A stretch of DNA of 64,000 bases from an uncultured Alphaproteobacteria bacterium (GCA_913051655.1 CAJXHI010000012.1:1-64000), one strand, 5' to 3'. Shown: positions 52,345 to 63,264, counted from the first letter of the stretch. Program-made: numbers and translations. Notes: a model not told the origin generated them from the letters alone.

Positions 52345-52632
52345 TTAACGCCTTTTCATTTTCGTGCGTGATAAAAAAGACGGCGGGCGTTTGCTTACCC
52401 ACTTTATATACTTTGCAAGTCGCGGATGGGTTTTCAAAGCCTGAACTGTATTGAATTGACGCGCTAACTCCCCTTCATTCAAGGTCGCGTGAATTTCTTT
52501 ATGACACTGATGATGCAGTAATACCGTTTCCCCACCTTTTCCACCCTTTGAGCGCGGGATCAAATGATGCAAACTCTGTGGAACGCCCTTAGGAATGCTT
52601 CTCTCACAAAATGGGCAAACGGGTTCAGACAT
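52345..52632 (-). CDS. HNH endonuclease family protein
   Basis: CPFCERSIPKGVPQSLHHLIPRSKGGKGGETVLLHHQCHKEIH: CxxC and HH...N-like...H HNH pattern. Confidence 0.82.
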   Translation of the reverse strand: MSEPVCPFCERSIPKGVPQSLHHLIPRSKGGKGGETVLLHHQCHKEIHATLNEGELARQFNTVQALKTHPRLAKYIKWVSKRPPSFLSRTKMKRR

Positions 52633-52805
52633 TTCACACCTTTTGCCTGATGACGGACATGATGTCTTGTAGATGTCAAGGTGTCACAAGAAATCATTAA
52701 GGATACGGTCTTTGGGACCTGCGGTATTTGAGAAGGCTTGGAATTACGCCCAGCCGGTGTATGGATTTGTTTTAACTTGACCTCTGAACCTAGCAGCTCA
52801 GCCAC

Positions 52806-53985
52806 AAGTTATGCTCCTGCTCTTTGCTCATTTTCCAGCGGTCATCCTAACGCGTAAAACCAACCCCATGATTGCAGAGTTTCTTGCACAGTCAGATCAA
52901 ACAACGCTTCCTATTGGAAAGGCGGGCCGCTTTGCTATCTAATTTATGCCTTTGAAGTTACCGCTTTTGACTTACGCTAAGGCATTAAGCAAATTGTGAC
53001 CCGCTCTATCTTTGGCTCGGGCGCTGTGATTGCTTTTGAAAAACGGGTCGTCCGGTTTTTGGCGATCCGCACTTTTGTAAAACCCATTCTGCAGGATCAT
53101 ATGCTTAAATTCATGGGTAACTTCGTTTTCATTTCTGTCAGCATACTTTGTGCTTGAATGGAGTCACAACGTAAAACTTAATGCGAAAGTCGTCGTACTT
53201 GGCAATCTCTCTTTCGGTTCAAAGTGGTTCATACGATTCATCATCGTCGGAAGGGTCATCTTCCAGCAAGATAGTTGGTCAATTGATCACTCATCAGGCT
53301 TCATTTAGAAAAAAAGGAAATGTGCCCTGCCAAAAGGCGACTACCCAGAAAAGCGACTGAGATAATGATCTTTGGGGCAGCCTTTCTCATTTTGATGAAT
53401 ATTATCGAGATTTCGCTAATCTCTGCGGCTTTACTTGGGGGCGCGGTGGGCGTAGGGCTTGGCTTTGGAATATACATCAAATTTTATTGCGGGTGACATC
53501 TGCTTCCTCAAAGGTCAAGCAACGTTAGAGGAATGTGTCAGACTACACGAAGCAGAGGCCGGAAAAATCGTCAAAATTACCGCGCGATCCATGATCCTAA
53601 AAACATCTGATGGTCGCTGAATCATTTTCCCCAACTAAATTTAATTACCACCAGCGTTGTGAATTATCCCGATAGAGAAATCGCCAATCGCTATGAAGCG
53701 ACATTTTTGGCATCTTATAAAATAGAAATTAATCCGGTATCTGACATTATTGTGAAACAATTTCCAAACACCCATCGGTTCTGTATAAATCTTATCCGCC
53801 CGACCGTGAATAATGCAGGTCCCCCGACATTGATATTGATTTTTCGGTTGGTCACTGGGTCAACGGCATCGACGGCGGAAATCACAAGAAATATCCGGTG
53901 ACTTGTTTTTAATCTGGAATGCAATCAAAGATCACAATATCAATATCCTGTATCCCGATGGGATCGTATAACTAAAGGCAGAAAA
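52806..53985 (+). pseudogene. MscS family mechanosensitive channel, heavily disrupted remnant
   Basis: Fragments in different frames in MscS order: TRSIFGSGAVIAFEKRVVRFLAIRTFVKPILQDHMLKFMGNFVFISVSIL; EISLISAALLGGAVGVGLGFG; GKIVKITARSMILKTSDGR-stop-IIFPN; VVNYPDREIANRYEATFLASYKIEINP; DIDIDFSVGHWVNGID; LFLIWNAIKDHNINILYPDGIV-stop. Confidence 0.85.
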
Positions 53986-53999
53986 AAGGTCGGTCAATT

Positions 54000-55181
54000 T
54001 TGCACAAACAGGCTCTGGTGATAGGAAGTGGACCGTCGGGACTCATGGCGGCTGACATGCTCAGTGCGGCGGGTATCCCCGTTACAATTGCAGAAGCAAA
54101 ACCCTCAGCAGGTCGTAAATTCCTGATGGCTGGAAAGTCCGGTTTAAACATTACAAAAGACGAAAATTTTGAGAGTTTTTTACAATCATTTTACGACAGA
54201 CAGACCCCTTTACATCCAATATTGGAAGCCTTTCAGTCGAAGGATGTTATCGGATGGGCGCATGAACTTGGATTGAAAACCTTCATCGGATCAACAAAAC
54301 GAGTATTTCCAGAGGCTATGAAAGCCTCCCCTCTGCTAAGGGCTTGGTTGTCAAAGCTTTCAAAACAGGAAGTACGGTTGCAGACCAAATGGCGATGGAT
54401 CCACGGAGATGGACGTGCTTTTGTTTTTGACACGCCAGACGGTTTAAGGACACTTTACCCTGACGTGACGATCTTGGCACTAGGCGGCGCAAGCTGGCCC
54501 AAGCTTGGCTCTGATGGGGCTTGGACGTCGTGGTTTGCTGGCAAAAATATCCCAATTACACCCTTCACCCCTTGCAATGTGGCTATTGATGTCAATTGGT
54601 CACCCCACATGATCACCCAATTCGGCAAACCTCTCAAAGCCGTCGCCTTTCTCACCAGCAATCGCAAGGTACGCGGAGAAGCAGTGATTAGCGAAAAGGG
54701 GCTTGAAGGCGGTGGAATTTACGAAATCACCCGTGATTTACGTCAAAATCAGGATTTAAAAATTGACTTATTACCCGATTGGTCCGTCGAAAAAATTGCA
54801 AACGCTCTAAGCAAACCAAAAGGCAAATTAAGCCAAAGCAATTTCTGGCGCAAAGCCCTCAAACTTGGACCTGAAAAACAAGCACTTTTGCATGAATTCG
54901 GGCACCCGCTTCCTATTCAGGCATTAGACTTGGCAAAACTTATGAAGTCACTTTTCGTCCAAAATGAAGGCTTACGCCCCATTGAAGAGGCAATTTCAAC
55001 AGGGGGTGGGATCCCCTTTGATGCAATGGACGCCGGATTGATGCTTAAATCTATGCCTGGCGTTTTTTGTGTCGGAGAGATGCTCGATTGGGAAGCCCCA
55101 ACTGGAGGTTACCTGATTTCTGCTGCATTGGCGACGGGACGATGGGCAGGTGTCAACGCAATGGACTACCTAATGAAATAA
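54000..55181 (+). CDS. NAD(P)/FAD-dependent oxidoreductase, HI0933/YhiN-like (TIGR03862-type) flavoprotein
   Basis: LVIGSGPSGLMAADMLSAAGIPVTIAEAKPSAGRKFLMAGKSGLNITKDE; GVFCVGEMLDWEAPTGGYLISAALATGRWAG; TTG start. Confidence 0.92.
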   Translation: MHKQALVIGSGPSGLMAADMLSAAGIPVTIAEAKPSAGRKFLMAGKSGLNITKDENFESFLQSFYDRQTPLHPILEAFQSKDVIGWAHELGLKTFIGSTKRVFPEAMKASPLLRAWLSKLSKQEVRLQTKWRWIHGDGRAFVFDTPDGLRTLYPDVTILALGGASWPKLGSDGAWTSWFAGKNIPITPFTPCNVAIDVNWSPHMITQFGKPLKAVAFLTSNRKVRGEAVISEKGLEGGGIYEITRDLRQNQDLKIDLLPDWSVEKIANALSKPKGKLSQSNFWRKALKLGPEKQALLHEFGHPLPIQALDLAKLMKSLFVQNEGLRPIEEAISTGGGIPFDAMDAGLMLKSMPGVFCVGEMLDWEAPTGGYLISAALATGRWAGVNAMDYLMK

Positions 55182-55186
55182 AGTTC

Positions 55187-55780
55187 TCAATGCCGAGCCA
55201 AGTCGCTGGCGCGTTTGTAAGCAGGTCGCCCACGCATCGATTTAAGATACTCTTTGAAATCCACGTTGTCCGTTGGAAACTTCGCAACAAAAGCCCACCC
55301 TCCGCAATGGGTGAGCAATAGATCAGGGATCGTAATCTCTTCGCCCGTGAGGTAAGAACCCTTGATCTGCATCATAATCTTGTCAATGTTGCTTTTGTAT
55401 TCCTTCTTAAAGGCTTCCCGTATGGCTTCTGCGTCTTTCATATTGGAAAGCCCAAGAGACCGCCTGAAGGCCGCCCATAATACGGCGTCGATCTCATCCA
55501 ATATCTGATGTAACATTGCGTCTTGCTGCGCCCTTTCTAGGGTTCCGGCTTTTGCGGTCAATCGACCATGTTTATCAGCTAGATAGGTCATGATCGCTGT
55601 TGAGTCTGAAATCACCGCATCACCGTCGACCAGAACGGGCACTTTTCCATTTGGATTGTATCGCAGGACTTCTTCAGAATGGGGCCCGGCATTCACGTGT
55701 TCGTAAGGCACGCCCAATTCTTCGAGCAACCACAACACTCTGAAAGCTCTGCTTTTTACCGATCCAACGAGTTTATACAT
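55187..55780 (-). CDS. Glutathione S-transferase family protein
   Basis: MYKLVGSVKSRAFRVLWLLEELGVPYEHVNAGPHSEEVLRYNPNGKVPVLVDGDAVISDSTAIMTYLADKHG. Confidence 0.93.
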   Translation of the reverse strand: MYKLVGSVKSRAFRVLWLLEELGVPYEHVNAGPHSEEVLRYNPNGKVPVLVDGDAVISDSTAIMTYLADKHGRLTAKAGTLERAQQDAMLHQILDEIDAVLWAAFRRSLGLSNMKDAEAIREAFKKEYKSNIDKIMMQIKGSYLTGEEITIPDLLLTHCGGWAFVAKFPTDNVDFKEYLKSMRGRPAYKRASDLARH

Positions 55781-55958
55781 GGCCCTCTCCTATATCGCGG
55801 CAATTTCTTTCATACACATTCATTAAGTGCATTGAGTTTGAGATGAAAGATGACAATACGCTGGTGCCGTTTTGACGTTGGGGCATCAAACCGGTCACAT
55901 TAAAATTCTCTAAGTTAGACATAGCAGAATCGCGGGTAAACATGCTAAACTTTGTGGT

Positions 55959-57809
55959 ATGGTAGATGCTTTACCCCATATATCGGAAGATCTTCCGCGC
56001 ATTCGTCAGTTGGATGAGGCCGCAATCAATCGTATCGCCGCTGGAGAAGTGGTTGAACGCCCAGCCTCAGCGGTCAAAGAGCTTGTTGAAAATGCCTTGG
56101 ACGCGGGTGCGCGCAAAGTGCGCGTGGATATTGCCGATGGGGGCAAAACGCTTGTGCGTGTGATAGACGATGGATGCGGAATGCGTCCTGAAGATCTACC
56201 GCTTGCCTTGAGCCGACATGCCACCTCAAAAATTGATGGTTCCGACCTGACTGATATCCAAAGCTTTGGCTTTCGTGGCGAAGCTTTGCCTTCCCTTGGC
56301 GCTGTTGCCCGCCTGAATATCATCACGCGCGCCAACGGCTTTGAGGGAAGTGAAATTTCAGTCTCCAGTGGCACTCTGTCAGCGTCAAAACCCGCTGCTA
56401 TTTCCAACGGGACGCAAATCGAATTGCGCGACCTCTTTTATGCCACGCCTGCACGTTTAAAATTTCTCAGAACAGATCGTGCCGAAACCCAAGCGATTTC
56501 GGATGTCATAAAACGTCTCGCCATAGCATCACCCGCTGTCGGATTCGAGTTGAACAATGTGTCCGGCGGGGCATCTCGCAGCCTATTCAAAGTGCTGCCA
56601 GAATCTGGTGATTTATTTGATGTATTACATCGCCGTTTGATGCAAATTCTAGGAAAGGAATTTGCAGAAAACGCTGTCGCCCTTCAGGCGGAGCGTGATG
56701 GCTTCACCTTGGCTGGCTATGCTGCTTTACCGACCTATTCACGTGGGGCAGCAGTGATGCAATATATATTTGTCAACAACCGACCCGTGCGCGACAAAGT
56801 CCTGATCGGAGCCCTGCGCGCGGCCTACAGTGACTTTTTAACCCGCGACAGACATCCTGCGGCGGTGCTGTTTGTGACCTGCCCACCGAAACTGGTAGAT
56901 GTAAATGTCCACCCTGCGAAGTCCGAAGTCAGATTTCGCCAACCGGGGGTTTTACGTGGCTTGATCATCTCTGCCCTGCGTCATATGCTTGCAGAAGCTG
57001 GGCACCGTGCATCAAGCACAGTATCCGCCTTAATGCTTGGGGCAGCACGGCCAGAGGTGGTGCGGAAGCCTAGCGTTTCCTATCAGATGGACAGCTGCAA
57101 CTTCGCTGGTAAGGCTGCCAATATACAATTTCAGGCTCCGCAATTCGCAGAAGTCGAAGCCGTTTTTGCACGCGTTGATGTCATGGAAGATCAGACGGCG
57201 GAACAATCCCAAACGGAGGCATCAGAACGATATCCTTTAGGGGCTGCGCGAGGGCAGGTACATGAAAACTACATCATAGCACAAACCAAGGACGGGATGG
57301 TAATCGTTGATCAACATGCAGCTCATGAACGACTTATCTACGAAAAGCTCAAAGATCAAATGGAGGCAAACACCGTGGCCTCTCAGGCCTTACTGGTCCC
57401 AGAAATTATTTCATTAAGCCAAGATGACTGTTCACGCTTGCTAGGCGTGCAAGACACATTGGCAAATCTTGGCCTTTCCATTGAGCCTTTTGGCAAAGGT
57501 GCAGTTGCCGTGCGATCAACACCTGCAATTTTAGGTGACAGTAACGTTAAGGTGCTTATCTTGGACGTGCTTGATGAATTGAATGATCAAGCACACACGC
57601 AGACAGTCAAAGACAAAATGGATGCAGTGCTAAGCCGCATGGCCTGTCACGGTTCGGTACGTTCAGGTAGACGTCTTCGCGTTGAGGAAATGAACGCTTT
57701 ATTGCGCGAAATGGAGGCGACACCGCATTCTGGTCAGTGTAATCACGGCAGGCCAACCTATGTGGAACTAAAACTTTCTGATATTGAACGGTTGTTTGGC
57801 AGGCGATGA
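55959..57809 (+). CDS. mutL: DNA mismatch repair protein MutL
   Basis: AINRIAAGEVVERPASAVKELVENALDAGA; FGFRGEALPSLGAVA; QHAAHERLIYEKL; GRPTYVELKLSDIERLFGR. Confidence 0.98.
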   Translation: MVDALPHISEDLPRIRQLDEAAINRIAAGEVVERPASAVKELVENALDAGARKVRVDIADGGKTLVRVIDDGCGMRPEDLPLALSRHATSKIDGSDLTDIQSFGFRGEALPSLGAVARLNIITRANGFEGSEISVSSGTLSASKPAAISNGTQIELRDLFYATPARLKFLRTDRAETQAISDVIKRLAIASPAVGFELNNVSGGASRSLFKVLPESGDLFDVLHRRLMQILGKEFAENAVALQAERDGFTLAGYAALPTYSRGAAVMQYIFVNNRPVRDKVLIGALRAAYSDFLTRDRHPAAVLFVTCPPKLVDVNVHPAKSEVRFRQPGVLRGLIISALRHMLAEAGHRASSTVSALMLGAARPEVVRKPSVSYQMDSCNFAGKAANIQFQAPQFAEVEAVFARVDVMEDQTAEQSQTEASERYPLGAARGQVHENYIIAQTKDGMVIVDQHAAHERLIYEKLKDQMEANTVASQALLVPEIISLSQDDCSRLLGVQDTLANLGLSIEPFGKGAVAVRSTPAILGDSNVKVLILDVLDELNDQAHTQTVKDKMDAVLSRMACHGSVRSGRRLRVEEMNALLREMEATPHSGQCNHGRPTYVELKLSDIERLFGRR

Positions 57810-58954
57810 CGGCAAATATCGATTTCAATAACCCCATAACGCAGATCGCGCTTCTAGTCGCTTTGATCGCCTTAGCACTTCTGTGGCTCAGTCTGCGGGC
57901 CTCCAACAGATCGGCCAAACTCGTAGGGCCTTTGGCACAACAAATCAATATTTTGGGCCAGCGGGTGCAGGATCTGGGCGCAGGGCAGGAACGTTTGGTT
58001 GGTGGCTTACATCACATTTCAGACGTACAAACAAAATCCCAAAACGGTATTATGCAGCTGATGGAACAACGACTGGCGCAGGTGCAGCAGCAAATGACCG
58101 AAAACCTTCAAGGATCCGCACGACGTACGGCGCATTCTTTGGGAGAATTGCAACAACGGTTGAGCACAATTGACAAGGCGCAAGACAATATCACGAAACT
58201 GTCCGGTGATGTGCTCAGCTTGCAAGATATTTTGTCTAACAAACAAACACGTGGGGCCTTTGGCGAAATCCAACTTAATGACATTGTCACAAAGGCGCTT
58301 CCTAGCGATAGTTATACTTTACAGGCAACACTTTCTAATGGCCGGCGCGCAGATTGTTTGATTAATCTTCCGAACCCGCCAGGGCCTATTGCCATCGATA
58401 GTAAATTTCCCCTCGAAGCTTACGAAGCGCTACATGCTGCTCAGAATGAGCGTGATCTGGCAGAGGCAGCCAAACTGATGCGGCAGGCCGTGAAAAAGCA
58501 CATCCGCGATATTTCTGAAAAATATATTATTGAAGGCGAAACGGCTGACGGGGCTTTGATGTTCCTGCCTTCAGAGGCCGTTTATGCCGAACTTCATGCC
58601 AGTTTTTCCGATCTCGTGCGTGAAGGGTTTGAGGCACGTGTCTGGATTGTTTCCCCTACCACCTGCATGGCGACACTGAATACAATGCGTGCCATCTTGA
58701 AAGATGCGCGTATGCGCGAACAAGCAGGCGCCATCCGTAAAGAGCTAAGCCTTCTTTATCAGGATGTGGATCGTTTGGGGACGCGTGTTGAAAACCTTGA
58801 CCGCCATTTCACGCAGGCAGCAAAGGATATTTCAGAGGTTAAGATCAGCGCAGATAAAGCTGGACGTCGCGCACGCAGGCTGGATACCTTTGATTTTGAA
58901 GAAATTGCCACAAATGCACCGACCCCCGCGCCCACTATCGGGGAGGAACTATGA
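57806..58954 (+). CDS. rmuC: DNA recombination protein RmuC
   Basis: RGAFGEIQLNDIVTKALPSDSYTLQATLSNGRRADCLINLPNPPGPIAIDSKFPLEAYEAL. Confidence 0.96.
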   Translation: MTANIDFNNPITQIALLVALIALALLWLSLRASNRSAKLVGPLAQQINILGQRVQDLGAGQERLVGGLHHISDVQTKSQNGIMQLMEQRLAQVQQQMTENLQGSARRTAHSLGELQQRLSTIDKAQDNITKLSGDVLSLQDILSNKQTRGAFGEIQLNDIVTKALPSDSYTLQATLSNGRRADCLINLPNPPGPIAIDSKFPLEAYEALHAAQNERDLAEAAKLMRQAVKKHIRDISEKYIIEGETADGALMFLPSEAVYAELHASFSDLVREGFEARVWIVSPTTCMATLNTMRAILKDARMREQAGAIRKELSLLYQDVDRLGTRVENLDRHFTQAAKDISEVKISADKAGRRARRLDTFDFEEIATNAPTPAPTIGEEL

Positions 58955-59176
58955 CACGGCGAAAAACATTTACTTTTTGAAAAGAAACATGACGTTTTTG
59001 TTAAAATTGAAATTTATGTTAATATAATCTTTCGAGTTAAATGTGGACAAAAAGCGAACTAGTCACTCAACGGCAGACCAACGAAAGTGACGCATAATTT
59101 TGGGTAATAACCTTCACCTTGGGAAAAGTGAAGCGTATAGACTAACAGTAACGAATTCATACTGGGATGATGCTGA

Positions 59177-59986
59177 ATGGCACACATAATTGTGGTGGGA
59201 AATGAAAAAGGGGGCGCTGGTAAGTCCACCGTTACTATGCATGTTGCCACAGCGCTTGCGCGCATGGGCCACCATGTGGGTGCCGTAGACCTTGACCTTC
59301 GCCAGCAAACTTTTGGACGCTACTGCGTGAACCGGCGCCATCACTTAAGTGAAATTAGACTTGACCTGAAAAGCCCAGAATTTTTTCCACTTCCCGAAGT
59401 TGATAAAGCCAGCGTGCCTGAGGCTGAAAATATATTCGACCACAGATTATCCGCCTGTATCGCGACAATGGAAACACAGTGCGAGTTTATTCTGATAGAC
59501 TGTCCGGGGTCTCACACACGGCTCAGCCAAGTTGCCCATTCACTGGCTGATACTTTGATCACCCCTCTCAATGATAGCTTTGTGGATTTTGACCTTTTGG
59601 CACGGATTGGAGCTGATGGAGAACGTATAGAGGGGCCTTCGGTCTATTCCGAAATGGTCTGGCATGCGCGCCAACTGCGCGCGCAGGCTGGGCTCACGCC
59701 AATCGATTGGATAATTTTGCGCAACCGGATGGGAGCTCAGCAGATGGTCAACAAACAAAAAATGGAACGCGCGCTTGTAAAACTGTCAAAGCGCATTGGA
59801 TTTCGTATTGCCCCTGGCTTTAGCGAACGCGTCATTTTCCGCGAATTGTTTCCACGGGGTCTAACCCTTTTGGATCTGAAAGATATTGGGGTAAAGCAGC
59901 TCAATATTTCTAACATTGCCGCACGTCAGGAACTACGTGATTTGGTCAAAACGTTGGATTTGCCCAATGTATCAATTGAATTCTGA
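59177..59986 (+). CDS. mipZ: Division-plane positioning ATPase MipZ
   Basis: MAHIIVVGNEKGGAGKSTVTMHVATALARMGHHVGAVDLDLRQQTFGRYCVNR; DCPGSHTRLSQVAHSLADTLITPLNDSFVDFDLL. Confidence 0.95.
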   Translation: MAHIIVVGNEKGGAGKSTVTMHVATALARMGHHVGAVDLDLRQQTFGRYCVNRRHHLSEIRLDLKSPEFFPLPEVDKASVPEAENIFDHRLSACIATMETQCEFILIDCPGSHTRLSQVAHSLADTLITPLNDSFVDFDLLARIGADGERIEGPSVYSEMVWHARQLRAQAGLTPIDWIILRNRMGAQQMVNKQKMERALVKLSKRIGFRIAPGFSERVIFRELFPRGLTLLDLKDIGVKQLNISNIAARQELRDLVKTLDLPNVSIEF

Positions 59987-60000
59987 CTAAAGCGAGACTA

Positions 60001-60438
60001 CTAATATGGATGACCTAGTTGCACTAAAAGGCGTTTGAGGCCAGCAATATCACCGTCGGAAAAAGAGTCTGAAAGGACTGTGTCATAATCCTTTGCCGCG
60101 CGCCTTAGATCTTCATAAACAGTTCGACCAAGCGTCGTCAGTTGAAGCCATTCTTTACGCCGATCATTTTGATCTTTCACACGGCGCAGATACCCTTTGG
60201 CCTGCATTTTATGCACAGCCCTGCTTACCTTAGTTTTGTGAATGCGCGCGCGATCAGTGATATCTTTGGCGGTCATCCGATCATAAATACCAAGATGAAA
60301 AAGAACCCGCCACTCACCACGCAGCATACCATAGCGGTCTTTGTAAATATTCTGAAATGCAAGGCTGCTTTCCTCTGCCGCCTGGTTAAGCAGGTAGGGG
60401 ATAAATTGCCTGATATCAAAGTCATTTTCTAAAGCCAT
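60001..60438 (-). CDS. MarR family transcriptional regulator (likely homogentisate-operon regulator)
   Basis: [69 protein letters not shown]; divergent from hmgA. Confidence 0.92.
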   Translation of the reverse strand: MALENDFDIRQFIPYLLNQAAEESSLAFQNIYKDRYGMLRGEWRVLFHLGIYDRMTAKDITDRARIHKTKVSRAVHKMQAKGYLRRVKDQNDRRKEWLQLTTLGRTVYEDLRRAAKDYDTVLSDSFSDGDIAGLKRLLVQLGHPY

Positions 60439-60457
60439 GAGGCAAGAATATGGCTTG

Positions 60458-60492
60458 TTAGTTACATTTGCAACTGTTATAAATGTAACTAA
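60458..60492. promoter_or_regulatory. Perfect 12-bp inverted repeat, candidate MarR operator
   Basis: TTAGTTACATTT-gcaactgttat-AAATGTAACTAA in the 70-bp gap between the divergent MarR gene and hmgA. Confidence 0.75.
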
Positions 60493-60508
60493 TAAAAGAG
60501 GTTTTTCC

Positions 60509-61870
60509 ATGAAAGATCAATCGCAAACCACCGCATTTGTTCAGGCATCTCAAAAAACAGCCCTGACACCGGGGTATATGCCCGGATTTGGCAACGACTT
60601 TGAAACGGAAGCCTTGCCAGGCGCTTTGCCTCAGGGAAGTAATAGCCCGCAGAAATGTGAGTACGGGCTTTATGGCGAACAACTGTCCGGTACTGCCTTT
60701 ACCGCACCCAGCCATCAAAACGAGCGCTCGTGGTGCTATCGCATCCGTCCTTCCGTCAAACATTCGCGCAGATATCGAAAAATAAATCTTCCCTTATGGC
60801 GAACAGCCCCGAATGTAATATCGGATGTTGTTTCTCTTGGGCAATATCGTTGGGACCCTGTTCCACATTCCGATACACCGCTCACTTGGCTTACCGGCAT
60901 GCGCACCATGACCACAGCGGGTGACGTGAACACTCAAACCGGCATGGCAAGTCACATTTACCTGGTCACCGCCTCTATGGAAGACACATATTTTTATTCT
61001 GCGGATAGCGAATTATTGATCGTCCCGCAGGAAGGCCAACTACGGTTTTTCACAGAACTAGGCATAATCGAGCTTGCCCGACAGGAAATCGCAGTCATTC
61101 CCCGCGGCCTTTTATATAGGGTCGAAGTGCTGGAAGGTCCCGCCAGGGGGTTTATCTGTGAAAATTACGGACAAACCTTTGCCCTTCCTTCACGCGGGCC
61201 GATTGGGGCGAACTGTCTTGCCAATCGGCGTGACTTCAAAACACCAGTTGCCGCGTTTGAAGATCGTGAAACCCCATCACGTGTCGTGATCAAATGGTGT
61301 GGTCAGTTTCATGAAACGAGAATTGGTCATTCACCATTGGATGTGGTGGCATGGCACGGGAATTACGCGCCTTATAAATACAATTTGAATGATTATTGCC
61401 CTGTTGGGGCGGTTCTCTTTGATCATCCAGACCCGTCAATTTACACTGTACTGACTGCGCCCTCTGGGGTTCAAGGGACCGCCAACATAGACTTCGTCCT
61501 CTTTCGGGACCGTTGGAATGTAGCGGAGGAGACATTCCGTCCACCTTGGTATCACAAAAACATCATGTCTGAACTGATGGGTAATATTTACGGGCAGTAT
61601 GATGCGAAACCTCAGGGTTTCGTTCCCGGAGGCATGAGTCTACACAACATGATGCTGCCCCATGGACCTGACAAAGACGCCTTTGAAAAAGCCTCCAATG
61701 CCGATCTTGAGCCTCAGAAACTAGCGCAAACAATGTCGTTCATGTTTGAAACCCGCTTCCCTCAACATCTTACAAAATTTGCGGCGACAGACGCACCGTT
61801 GCAAGATGATTACATCGACTGTTGGTCAGACATTGAAAAAAAGTTTGATGGAACCCCTGGCAAAAAATGA
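60509..61870 (+). CDS. hmgA: Homogentisate 1,2-dioxygenase
   Basis: [92 protein letters not shown]. Confidence 0.98.
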   Translation: MKDQSQTTAFVQASQKTALTPGYMPGFGNDFETEALPGALPQGSNSPQKCEYGLYGEQLSGTAFTAPSHQNERSWCYRIRPSVKHSRRYRKINLPLWRTAPNVISDVVSLGQYRWDPVPHSDTPLTWLTGMRTMTTAGDVNTQTGMASHIYLVTASMEDTYFYSADSELLIVPQEGQLRFFTELGIIELARQEIAVIPRGLLYRVEVLEGPARGFICENYGQTFALPSRGPIGANCLANRRDFKTPVAAFEDRETPSRVVIKWCGQFHETRIGHSPLDVVAWHGNYAPYKYNLNDYCPVGAVLFDHPDPSIYTVLTAPSGVQGTANIDFVLFRDRWNVAEETFRPPWYHKNIMSELMGNIYGQYDAKPQGFVPGGMSLHNMMLPHGPDKDAFEKASNADLEPQKLAQTMSFMFETRFPQHLTKFAATDAPLQDDYIDCWSDIEKKFDGTPGKK

Positions 61871-61937
61871 CGACAAAAGTTCCACGCCGAAAAACACATG
61901 ATCGAAAAAGGTTTTATTCCAATAAGAAAGGTCTTTT

Positions 61938-63194
61938 ATGACGTTGCTTAAAAGCTGGGTCAGCTCAGCGAACTCACCCGAGACGGACTTTCCACTAAAC
62001 AATCTCCCCTATGGTGTTTTTTCCTCCAAAGGAACGGATCCGCGCTGCGGTGTTGCTATTGGGGATATGATTTTTGACTGTCAGGCCGCAGAAGAAGCAG
62101 GCTTTATCGAATTTGATGAAGGTCCGATATTTGACGTTCCATTCTGGAACGAAGTTATGGAACTTGGCCCCAAGATCTGGGCACAATTGCGTGCGCGACT
62201 TGCGGAGCTTCTTGGGGAAAACGCAAAGGACCAAGAAATCCTTTGCAACATGCTGACCCCAATAGCCGATGCTCAGATGTACCTACCGTTCCTTGTTATG
62301 GAGTACACTGACTTTTATGCTGGACGTCATCACGCGACCAATGTAGGCACAATGTTCCGAGGTGCGGAACATGCTCTTCCACCCAACTGGCTGCATATTC
62401 CGATTGGGTACAATGGGCGCGCATCCTCGGTAGTCGTGTCTGGTACAGATGTACGCCGTCCATGGGGACAGTTGAAAAAACCCGAAGATAGTCTTCCACA
62501 CTTTGCACCGTGTAGGCGCTTTGACTTTGAAATGGAAATAGGTGCGATTGTAGGAAGTGCAAGTCACGGTCCGGTAAGCGTTCGCGAAGCCGACGAGATG
62601 ATTTTTGGGTACGTTCTTTTGAATGACTGGTCCGCACGCGATATTCAGGCATGGGAATACCAGCCTCTTGGCCCTTTTCAGGCCAAAGCCACGGCGACAA
62701 CGATCAGTCCATGGATTGTCACCAAAGCAGCGCTTGACCCCTTTCGTTGTAACACTCCAAAGCGAGAAGTTAAGCTTTTGGATTATCTTAAAGATCAAGG
62801 GCCAATGCTCTATGATATAGACCTTGAGGTACGCCTAACCACCCAAGATAATCATAATCGCACGATCACCGAAACAAATTACCGCGAAATGTATTATTCC
62901 AGCGCCCAACAATTGGCCCACCACAGCACGAGCGGCTGCCCGATGAACCCAGGCGATCTTTTGGGCTCTGGGACCATTTCAGGCGAAAAACCACACGAGC
63001 GAGGTAGTCTTTTAGAGCTCAGCTGGGGTGGCAAAGACCCTGTGCGCATTGCAGAGGGGGTCACCCGCAGTTTTATTGAAGATGGGGACATCATAGAAAT
63101 GACCGGTAGTGCCAAAGGCGAAGGGTATAAAATTGGATTTGGCCTTTGCTCTGGGCGCGTTCTGCCTGCGCTTGAAAATCCATACGCAAGATAA
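61938..63194 (+). CDS. fahA: Fumarylacetoacetase
   Basis: FPLNNLPYGVFSSKGTDPRCGVAIGDMIFD; TDFYAGRHHATNVGTMFRG; NDWSARDIQAWEYQPLGPFQAKA; GCPMNPGDLLGSGTISGE. Confidence 0.98.
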   Translation: MTLLKSWVSSANSPETDFPLNNLPYGVFSSKGTDPRCGVAIGDMIFDCQAAEEAGFIEFDEGPIFDVPFWNEVMELGPKIWAQLRARLAELLGENAKDQEILCNMLTPIADAQMYLPFLVMEYTDFYAGRHHATNVGTMFRGAEHALPPNWLHIPIGYNGRASSVVVSGTDVRRPWGQLKKPEDSLPHFAPCRRFDFEMEIGAIVGSASHGPVSVREADEMIFGYVLLNDWSARDIQAWEYQPLGPFQAKATATTISPWIVTKAALDPFRCNTPKREVKLLDYLKDQGPMLYDIDLEVRLTTQDNHNRTITETNYREMYYSSAQQLAHHSTSGCPMNPGDLLGSGTISGEKPHERGSLLELSWGGKDPVRIAEGVTRSFIEDGDIIEMTGSAKGEGYKIGFGLCSGRVLPALENPYAR

Positions 63195-63264
63195 ATGAAC
63201 GTTATCACAGCCCCACTTCGGATGACATAAAACAATAAAACTCACGAGTTTAAGGAGAGAGTCG

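Noticed and set aside
52560-52805. 81 aa minus-strand ORF
   Set aside because: Overlaps the HNH gene and MscS remnant region with no recognisable domain; probably spurious.
59001-59040. Three TTAA tetramers spaced exactly 18 bp apart upstream of mipZ, resembling CtrA-type half sites
   Set aside because: CtrA sites use TTAA-N7-TTAA spacing; here the gap is N14 in AT-rich DNA, so chance is a fair explanation.
59112-59133. CTTCAC...GTGAAG 6-bp inverted repeat upstream of mipZ
   Set aside because: Short stem with 10-nt loop and no T-run; not enough to call a terminator or operator.
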